This document shows positions 55,954-64,000 of a DNA stretch of 64,000 nt, in pieces; within the stretch, counting starts at the first letter, position 1; each line of letters begins with the position of its first letter. The notes under the pieces were generated by a model. The model searched no databases. It was not told where the DNA came from and saw only the letters and a list, made by a program, of their open reading frames with translations. A program made the position numbers and the translations under genes. The stretch is from Protea cynaroides (Eukaryota > Streptophyta > Magnoliopsida > Proteales > Proteaceae), in assembly GCA_028583415.1 (NCBI GenBank), contig CM053266.1, positions 6,581,217 to 6,645,216 of the forward strand, given 5' to 3'.

Positions 55954-58125
55954 TGTCAGTCAGACCCGCACTCCACTAACCCTGTCTAACCGTGTCGTAA
56001 CAGTTCTTCCCATCATAACCAGCTCGAGAAAACTAACTGGATGAAGGAACCACAAAACCAAGTATGGAAACTCAACCTTCATAGTTTTTCTAGTCGGACA
56101 AATTCATTTGTCCAATCTGCAGATTGGGTGACCAGACAGTCGACCGGTCAAGTCTAGAAACCTACTCAGAGTTTAAGAAGGTTTCCAAGTTTGGGTAGGA
56201 CTCCCTCCTAATTGGAATCTGACTCCCAATAGAAGTTTACCTTCAATAAAAGTGACGTTTCTTCACCTATTCCCACTCTTTTGATCATTCCTAAACCCTA
56301 GAGTTGAGAGAAAGAGTGGAGAAGAAGGCTTGGAGAAGAAGAAAGCTTAGAGGAAGGAGAAGAAGCTCTGCAGAGAAGAATTACCATCGGTTCCCAACCC
56401 CTACATCAAGGAGCCAACAGTAAGTCTTTATACCTCTATAAAAGGTTAGGATTCGTTAGGATTTACGATCATAGTATTGGTAGATCGACTCCAACACCGT
56501 GATAATACCATGATTTCGATTACAAGATCTCCCATAGAAACCTACGATAAACTGTAATAGTTAAGGTTACATTGAATGACCAAACTTGTGGCCATAGAAT
56601 GGTTTTAGGATGGATCCCATTAAGAGCCAAAGAATTGACTTTGATAAAGGATGGACTGAAAAACAGCCTAGAGGTTGCCCGGTCCTATTGACCGATTGGA
56701 CAAAAAGTCAGACCGAACAGGCGATCGAACACTTTCGGGAAGTGTTACAGGATTTGTCCGGATTGATGACTGAACGTACCATGCACCACCTGACACGTGA
56801 TTGGACAATGTCCAGAAGGGCTATTTGCTAGACCGGACAGTAAGTCTGATCACTGTAAACTGACTGAACAAGACCCTAACTTATGCCAATTGATTTTTCT
56901 AGGAATTGTAATCAACTTGAGTGATATTCAAGGTCAGAAAGATCGTCAACATCATCCAATAGATGAGGGACAAGATCTTAACTAATTTGTTAATAGTAAA
57001 CTACCCCTTTATATTTCTATCTTATTGCCTGTTGCTATGTTCTATTGATTATGTATATAACATGTCATCCAATAATTGATATTTTGTTCATGCATATTTT
57101 ATTATTATTTCTTTATACTGATGATGAATAGGATAGGCAAGTGTTTGTGTGTAGTTGGTGTGTTGAATGGGGAAAAATTGTAGCATCAAAACATTCACCA
57201 CACTGACATCGTCATATCGCTATTACCTTAGTAAACTTAGTACATCGTAGGATATCAAGGGGGTGATCGTGGTGTGCGGCTGTAGCTCTGCCAGCTAACC
57301 CTAGCTCTATCTCTGTGTCGTATTGAAGGATATCGGGGTAAGGCCTTGGATACAATTTGATGATATCTAGGATTGGTTAGTAACGAACCCAATGTATAAG
57401 CCCTTGCTAGTAAGGGCATACATACTGATATGGGGTAGAGTATTAGGGAGAGTACTGGTAGTATGTAATCCGTTAGGCTCTAGCTCTATCTCTATTCTGT
57501 AGTAAGTGATGTGGGGATACAATGGAGTTAGTAGGTAACTTTCCATTGGGTGTGCTCACACTCTCGTTTATGGAGTTGTGGTGGTTGCTATCATTACCAT
57601 AGAACATTGTAAACTTAAACCAGAGCAAAGAAATGAATGTGACATCATGCATATGTTTGTTGTATTATTTTGTTTCTCACTTAGCTAAGTGGTAAGCTCA
57701 CCCTATGTTATCATTTTCTTTTTAGTTTCTAATGATGCAAGTAATGCTGTTAAAGACTACATAAATACACCATCGTATGGACATGTGGCAGCGATGGACG
57801 TGTAAGTAGTGGAGGACGAGCATGATTTGTCATGCAAATGTCTTTACTGTGTTTATGTTTAGGTTTACTTTCGTACTTTGAGTTATGGAATTATAATAAG
57901 ATATTTAAGTTATGTTTTGGTTGACAATGGATAAATGGCTTATTTATTTATTTATCATTAGATACTCAGTTCATTTAATAAAGTTTTCATTATTTATTTA
58001 TTATCTTTTATTGCGTGGAATGTATGGTTTGATTGTAGGTACGGTCCTATGTGATCCTGGCATGAGCAGTTGGTTCTATGACGGTTCATTCACAATTTTG
58101 GTTTGGTCAGAATTGGGGTGTGACA
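55954..58125 (+). mobile_element. Solo LTR S2, nested in the element C antisense gene
   Basis: TGTCAGTCAGACC to GGGGTGTGACA, 2172 bp, target duplications CCATG at 55949-55953 and 58126-58130. A diverged Tekay LTR with its own motif type (GACCGG, GGACAA/TTGTCC at 56090-56160 and 56660-56850). Donor-like ACA/GTAAGTC at 56418-56426, and a decayed microprotein frame. Confidence 0.93.
57761..57862 (+). pseudogene. Microprotein frame in S2, one stop
   Basis: Thirty-four codons including the stop, no indel against T3/T4. Codon 1 is ATA and codon 15 is TAA. H-D and C-x-C-x-x-C are kept (HDLSCKCLYCV) although most other residues differ. Confidence 0.5.
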
Positions 58126-58130
58126 CCATG

Positions 58131-59062
58131 ACTAGTACCCGCTCCGACCTCAGTACCAGCTCTAGCTGTTATGGTTGCTACCCATCTAGAAGGTTGTCCT
58201 GCTCTAGGTAGCCTACCATGTACATCAAGAATAGGATCCTCCATGACTATGTCATCCAGCCTCATCCTTGATATGGTGTCCCAGTTAAACTCAGAGGATT
58301 CCTTGCCATTCTTGATGACCTCGCCCTCTAAGCTTACTCCAAAGTGGACAAAGGTTTGTGTCAATAACCGTCTATGAGGGAAGAGACCCTTCTGGGTCAG
58401 ATGATAATAGGTATGGAGAATAGTATGAAGTATCAGAAAAGGGAGTCATACAGGTCTCCTCTTAACCAGGCATTCTATCAAAAACTTGCAGAACTAGTTT
58501 AGCTCTTCCCTGTGACCAGATCGGGGAATGACTTTGTGTTGTATGATTCTGCTAAGCAATCTGGGGATAGGCTTGAAAGCCGACTCCTTTTCCTCCCCCT
58601 CTGTACCTATGAGCTCTGGTTGGGTGAGACCATGCCTCATCTGTAGATACTTACCCTCTATAATGCCTAAGGACTTCCTAGGAGCTCTGTAAATATGCTC
58701 TCCACCTAGTAAAACATCTACTATGGTTGCCAGTATGACAACTATGAATGTAATATCCACGCCCTTGACCTTGCTGGTCAAGATCAGCTCACCTGTGTCC
58801 TCAATTTGCTAACCCATATTATAGAAAAGTGGTGCACCAGGTTAGGGTTAGTATTATCCCTGATGCACATGGCTGGCATCCAACCAAAGTGATCAAATGC
58901 CTCCTGTAGACCAAAGTGGGACAGCTCATCGAAGTCTACAAATCAACCCGCTTCTGCCTTGGTCTCCCCAAACCTTTCCAAATTTTGGATGGCAAGGAAA
59001 AAGACAAACCAGAGCTCATCAAAACCCTGTGCTGCGGGCTCAATAGCTCTCCTAGGACCCAT
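58131..59062 (-). pseudogene. Element C antisense gene, 5' part
   Basis: ATG at 59062-59060 (MGPRRAIEP). Decayed core: 58781-58494 resembles the T1-T3 core (KVKGVDITF; RIIQHKVIPRSGH), and 58364-58107 the later part (FNWDTISRMRLDD like LDWEAICKMGLRD). Several stops and shifts. Confirms that the antisense gene predates the split of C from the other Tekay elements. Confidence 0.65.
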
Positions 59063-59067
59063 CTTAC

Positions 59068-60437
59068 CTAAAAGGAGAAGAGGAAGAACCTTGAGTCAGT
59101 AAAGGCTGACAAAAATAAAGGATTGGTGCAGTATGCCAGCGTGATAAAAGAATTAACAGTTTAGTCATTGATGAGCAGGATAGATGCATGGGATTTCCAA
59201 TGACCAATGCAAGGAACCTCTAACTCACCCTAGTCCGTTTCTTATAAATTGGAACGAGGTTATCTAGATGGGGCCAAGATGAACAGACTCCATTAAGCCC
59301 ACCAGGTGTTAGTGGCCTAGCCAAGTGGTTTCATATAAATGTAACTCAAGAGAGGAAAAAAAATTTACATAGCCTTGGTGGTCCCATGATATGACGGAGG
59401 TCACACTAGGGGTGATTATAGGCAAGTACAAGCTACTAGGTGGCTAAGTAAGGTGGTAAGACAGTGTACACTATCTTAGTGTTGATGGCTGTGAGACAAG
59501 CTAAAGAAATCTTGTATTATGCATCAATAAAGTGACGTAAATACCATGTAAGTGCGTATACATGTAAGGATAGCTAATCCGGTTGGCTTGGTACCACACC
59601 AATGTGGGGTCAATACTGCTCAAAGTAATTACATGGTACTACCACCCTGAACCAAGTCTAGGATAAACCCAATGGGCATTCTCATGAGGACTCAAAAATT
59701 TGGCTGGGTCTAAGCTATATGCACCAAAGCCAAACAAATGTAATGCAACTGGTATGTAATGCAGTAAGATGGTCAACACTAAGCAAAGTATTCCTTCGAG
59801 GTCATATAGTGGGAAAACTCATGGAATTTTGGGTATATTACGAGTGTGGAATACATAAAATACCCCACCCCATTAACAAACAAATCCTACCATGCACAAG
59901 AAGTTGTAAAATTTCTTGTTGGGAAACAAGTAACTGCACCACAAATAATTGGTGTGGTTAGAGTGGAGAATCACAGCAACTAAAACCATGAGAATGGGCA
60001 TTCATGTGAGTTTGGTAAACACTACTACCTAACTAAACCAATGTGTTGGCCAGCCTTGCTAGCCATTATAGAAAAATTGAAAATAAAAGGGGCCCAAGTA
60101 ATGGGAAGAAAACTAGAAATTTCCCTGGTAATGAGAAAGCAAGGTCACACAATCGTTTTCCTTTGGTCTAGAGCCATATTGAAATGGAAAATCAGAGGAA
60201 TGGGTGAGCACATTAATTTGGTGGGCAATGGTGCCCTTACCGATTGTTAGGTTTGACAGGGTTAACCCAAAACCTTCGAATAAACTCAGAAAGTAGGGCA
60301 TATAAAACCTCTTACTTGGTTGTAGGTGTGAAATGCATAAACTAATCCATTTTGGTGAGTGACTATGGAAACCCCAAGAAATGCAACTAAATGCAAATGT
60401 AAGAAATAGAAATGGAGAGAAAGGATGAAGGAGTTAC
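59068..60437 (-). other. 5'-UTR intron of element C antisense gene
   Basis: Donor ACTACAG/GTAACTC at 60444-60431 and acceptor CTTCTCCTTTTAG ending at 59068, about 1.37 kb. Three times longer than in T1-T3, at the same place before the ATG. No gene seen inside it. Confidence 0.55.
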
Positions 60438-60579
60438 CTGTAGTGTCGGTTTGAGGGAGGAGAAACACTATTCAATCCCCGGAGAATGGGAGTCGGAGGA
60501 AAGGAATATCGCCAGAGCCCTGTTTTCTCTCTGGCTTCCTCTGTCTGGTGGTTGGGTGTTTCAAATGAGGGCCCTCGTG

Positions 60580-60596
60580 CCCTTTTATAAAAAGGG
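60580..60596 (-). promoter_or_regulatory. TATA box of element C antisense gene
   Basis: CTTTTTATAAAAGGGC on the minus strand, about 145 bases upstream of the donor. The only clear TATA box found for an antisense gene here. Confidence 0.6.
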
Positions 60597-60604
60597 ATTT
60601 TCGC

Positions 60605-60765
60605 AGAACCGGGGGACCGGTAACTTAACCATCGCTTCTGATTGATCATCCAATTAGGCCAAAAGTCAAAACTTTTGGATTTTTGCTGCTTAATTAACCG
60701 GAGGCACTAACACAACCGGTGGATCATTCCTCTACTATGATCCTCCGGTACAGTCAAGTTTAATA
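60605..60765 (-). promoter_or_regulatory. CCGGT motif array upstream of element C antisense gene
   Basis: Contains GGGGACCGGTAAC, TTAACCGGAGGC, AACCGGTGGATCATT and GATCCTCCGGTAC. These are the CCGG and GGATC types of the C LTR (AACCGGATGG, CACCCGGTTG), not the GGGTCGA type of T1-T3. Confidence 0.5.
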
Positions 60766-61209
60766 AAGTAGATGCTTTGTAGGATGACTGACCAACTGTT
60801 AATGCCTCCGAAAAGCCCACTGAAAGTGTTAAAATTGAGACAGTTTGTGTAAGACCCATATCGTACTATTCCGGTCTTACCACCTTGTATTAGGTCTTCC
60901 TATCATGGTCGGACCAAGCGGACCAAGTGCGTGAAGAAACCACAAGGCTAGGTATGTAATTCAAACCATAAATCATCTAATTGAGACGTATGGTCGCATA
61001 CCTAAACAGGTGTGGTCGACCACACCTCAAAATAATGAGACCATATGAGTCTGGGACGTGTGGTCGTAGATTTGGGACATGTGGTCGATGGATTTTTCGA
61101 CCCCACGTGTGACCACACGATGTCAAACTGACTCCGTGATTAGAAAACCTTCCTAATCTGAAGGGGGTTCTTTCCTAATCTAAGTAGGACTCTATATAGA
61201 GGGTTTTCC

Positions 61210-61222
61210 TCTATATATAGGA
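61210..61222 (+). promoter_or_regulatory. TATA box of T4 LTR
   Basis: TCTATATATAGGA followed by TGTCCCTTAGCC and a purine-rich leader. Confidence 0.7.
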
Positions 61223-62826
61223 TGTCCCTTAGCCTCTTTCATTCTTTTAGAACTCAAACTGAAAGAGAGAGAAAGAGAGGAAGAGGAAGAGAAGGAGAAA
61301 CGAAGAGGAAGACTAAGAGAAGGAATTTCAGAGAGAGCTCTGATTCTTCAGCAAGTTTAAGGTACGAAAACATCTCCTACCTTAGTTGAATGCCTAGAAT
61401 AGATCATGGAGGAAGTATTGATTCAAATTAGGATCTCAACCATGAGACCATAGACGGAAACTCAAAGGAAATCCATAAAGAGTATATTGGAGTAGATGAT
61501 TGTGAAAAATACTAAATTAAGGTCATCGAATCAATCATAGGAAGGATCCTAATGATAGTTTAAGGAATCAAATCATAAAGGGATTAGACTGAGAATTAAA
61601 GTCAACCAAACACTCATGTGGTCGCAGCTATGGTCGACCACATGAGGCACATGTGTCGACCACATGCCCTCGGGAAGTTTCCAGGGAGGGTGAGGTCGCA
61701 TGTGTATGGTAGCATGATATGCGACCACACGTATCGACCACACACCCTATGGTCGCAGAAACTGAGACCACAGGTGCAGCCACACCTGCAACCACTCAGC
61801 TTCTGGAAATCTGATTGATTCCAGATGGAACATTTAAACATTTTAATTAATGAATATGAACTCTAACTTAGAATCCATAAATTTATTAGGTTTTCAAGTG
61901 GTCCAAAAGTGATTTACAAAGCTTGGAAGAGGAACAACCAACGATCAAAGGTGAGGGAACAAGACCTAAACTAATTAGATAATAACAACCTGTTTTATTT
62001 TTATTGAGTCCAATGCCATCATTGATTCTATGCTTATATGCTTGTAATGTGCATCTCACATGTCATCCAATATTCCTACTATTGCTGTTCATACATATTT
62101 AATTCTGTTTATTTATAATATGATGATGATGATGATGATGCTAGGAATAGGCATGTGAATGTAAGTGTGTGGTTGGTGTGTTGGATGCGAGTGGAGCATT
62201 AGGGGGAGGACGTGGCATGGTGGTCTTTGACCTCGTCGCCAGACTCTAGCTCTATCTCTACTCAAGTCTTGCCCAATAACATCGTCGTATCACCATTACC
62301 TTAGTAGAACTATTACGTAGTAGGGAATCAAGGGAGGTGGTCTCAGATCGTATGGTCTTTGACTCTGCCGGGGGGCCTTAGCTCTATCTCTATAGACGTA
62401 TTGAAGGATGATGGGGTGAGGCCTTGGATACAATATATGGCATTAGGATTGGTTAGTTGCGAGTCCAGTTTGCAAGCCCTCGCCAATAGGGGCTTACGTG
62501 TTGGTATGGGTAAGGCATCAGGGGAAGTGTTAGCGGTGTTTGATTCGGACACTTGAGCTCTATCTCTATTCCATGGTGGGTGCATGTGGGACGGCAATGG
62601 TGTTTGATCCATTGGACGGATTCACACACTCGTGTATAGAGGTGCGGTGGCCACCAAACTTTTCTATAGCATATTGCAAACTTAAAAACTAGACCAAAGA
62701 TAAGAATTGAATGCATGCATATGTTTGTTGTATTGTTTTGTTTGGTCACTGAGCCGTGATGTGTGTTCACCCTTTCGATATTGAATATTTTTAGTTCTTG
62801 ATGTAGGTCCTACTGTTGAAGAATAT

Positions 62827-62928
62827 ATGATTGCGCCGACGTTTGTACACATTGCTGTGATGGATGTAGAAGCTGAAGAAGATGCGCATGATTCGTCATG
62901 CGAGTGCAACTCATGTATTTTTTATTAG
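62827..62928 (+). CDS. LTR-embedded microprotein, T4 LTR (33 aa)
   Basis: ATG 62827 to TAG 62926-62928, preceded by the acceptor-like TTCTTGATGTAG (AG 62805-62806). Middle part differs from T3 (MDVEAEEDAHD), the end is SSCECNSCIFY. Same 33-codon length as T3 despite clear nucleotide divergence. Confidence 0.55.
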   Translation: MIAPTFVHIAVMDVEAEEDAHDSSCECNSCIFY

Positions 62929-63211
62929 CTTAGTTGTTTAACTATTGGGACATGTAATTGATTATTTTACTTTACTTTATGTCTTGAGGTACATTGGAGA
63001 TAATTGGATACTTAATTATGCTATTACTGTCAGATTCTCAGTTCATTAGTATTAAGGACTTCCGCTATCGTTTATTTACTCTGAATTTGCTTGTGGGATG
63101 TATCTGATTTAATCGAATGGGCACAGCCTATACAAGATCCTGATTGAATCGTTGGTCTATGGACAGTTCATCACACCATTCTGGTTGGTTCAGAATTGGG
63201 GTGTGACAACT

Positions 63212-63223
63212 TGGTATCAGTGC
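63212..63223 (+). other. T4 primer-binding site
   Basis: TGGTATCAGTGC, one mismatch to the Met-tRNA site. Confidence 0.82.
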
Positions 63224-63503
63224 TCTCAGGTTCTGCTCTATCAAACCAAAAATACTACCACAAAGGTCATGAACTGAGTTAGGATAAATTAAAAGTTGTA
63301 ATAAAAACACACTATAAGCACCTGCGTTGTATGAGACATAAACTATAAAAGAGAATAATTTACTATGTAAATGGGAAACCAATTTTATATATAAATATAT
63401 ATATATATCCAAAAGAGAATAAGGAAAAGATACTTTCGAATCAGAGTACGGTCGACAACCCGGACAATTACTTTGTAGTAAAAAAAAAAAGAAATAAATG
63501 GCA

Positions 63504-64000
63504 TCATGAAGCTGGGGATGCTGGAGGATGAGGTGCCTCACGTTCTCGGTCATAGTCCTCAGCATATACTCTCATAAGGGTCACCTGGAGACTAGCCGCC
63601 AAAACTACTACCCTCTGATTTGTGATACACTGAACCTCCCAAATCTCACGTAGCAACCCCATCATGTCATCTGGAGTGGGTGCAAAGGACCAGCTGAGTG
63701 AGAAGGAGCCCGAGAGAGACCAACTCCAGTGGAATGTTGTGGTAATGGAGGAGGTATGGCATCCACATCCATGTACATCCGACCATCATCCTCCTCATCA
63801 TCACTCTCATGTGCCTCTGCTCCTACCTCTGCTGCCACCTCTACATCTGCTGCCGCCTCTGCATCTGCTGTCGCTACCCTAGTGAGAGGATATCTCATAG
63901 CATTTCTCTTCTCGTCACTAATCTGCGCATCTCCCATCCCCATCCTGCAAATGGCCTCCTAGTCAAGGTCAGTCGAAAAAGTCTCATCATGAATCCTCTC
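63504..64000 (-). pseudogene. T4 antisense gene, C-terminal part
   Basis: Ends at TGA 63506-63504 after SPAS. Shows EAICRMGMGDAQISDEKRNAM and MYMDVDAIPPPLPQH like T1-T3, plus a longer acidic Ala/Glu stretch. A TAG near 63961 replaces the Trp of LDWEAIC. 63224-63503 is AT-rich leader with no gene. Confidence 0.72.

Larger units (their letters stand above)
60848..63208 (+). repeat. T4 5' LTR
   Basis: TGTAAGACC to GGTGTGACA, 2361 bp. Motif arrays of TGTGGTCGACCACA type at about 60987-61125 and 61615-61795. (ATG)n run near 62120. Confidence 0.93.
39855..64000 (+). mobile_element. Element C, distant Tekay-like relative, heavily nested
   Basis: Begins with an LTR of 3.0 kb (39855-42854) and a Met-tRNA-like primer site. 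Its interior is split by T3, S2 and T4. It carries a decayed antisense gene (59062 down to 55306) in the same place as T1-T3. Its gag-pol and 3' LTR are not seen and would lie beyond T4. Left flank ATACA (39850-39854); the right flank is out of the window, so the duplication cannot be checked. Confidence 0.78.
60848..64000 (+). mobile_element. Tekay chromovirus T4, 5' end only
   Basis: 5' LTR 60848-63208, primer site, and the 3' half of an antisense gene up to the window edge. Left flank GTTTG; the right end is outside the window. Inserted in element C upstream of its antisense promoter. Confidence 0.9.

Overview
The window is plant nuclear DNA built almost entirely of nested Ty3/gypsy LTR retrotransposons. 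No host gene, tRNA, rRNA or CRISPR array was recognised. The organism is a flowering plant with repeat-rich heterochromatin; the species cannot be told from this sequence. Two superlineages are present: Tat-type elements (second RNase H, no chromodomain; A and B) and Tekay/Del-type chromoviruses (C-terminal integrase chromodomain, initiator-Met tRNA primer site; T1-T4, with related solo LTRs S1 and S2 and a more distant relative C).

Layout. 1-6310 is the gag-pol of Tat element A. Solo LTR S1 (6311-32702, 5-bp duplication GTAGG) is inserted in its 3' untranslated region, and S1 itself holds two complete minus-strand Tekay elements: T1 (7003-18977, duplication ATAGA) and T2 (20716-32666, duplication ACACC). 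A resumes at 32703 with a 4 x 74 bp tandem repeat, then a Tat LTR (about 33939-36370) followed by a primer site and a gag-less second Tat element B (to 39854). The 3.0 kb LTR of element C interrupts B at 39855. The C interior holds complete Tekay element T3 (43129-55089, duplication ATTAT), solo LTR S2 (55954-58125, duplication CCATG), and the start of T4 (60848 to the window end). Every protein gene shows stops or frameshifts, apart from single intact domains.

Gene organisation of the Tekay-type elements. Each has gag-pol on the sense strand and, between the 5' LTR and gag, an antisense gene of about 430 codons. Its start codon lies just after a 5'-UTR intron (440-443 nt in T1-T3, about 1.37 kb in C). 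The antisense gene starts next to gag and runs back toward the 5' LTR. Its promoter region is packed with short direct and inverted motifs. The same motif type also fills two places in the LTR, and the motif changes from family to family: GGGTCGA type in T1-T3 and S1, CCGGT/CGGATGG type in C.

The LTRs also contain a TATA box, a purine-rich leader, a splice donor, and about 1.3 kb further on an acceptor followed by a 33-codon reading frame. That frame has the same length in T1, T2, T3, T4 and decayed S2, and a conserved C-terminal Cys-x-Cys-x-x-Cys. These two signals, an LTR-encoded microprotein and an antisense gene with family-matched motif arrays, are the best candidates for undescribed biology here. 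A 70-71 nt segment with intron-like ends also separates gag from pol in T1-T3.
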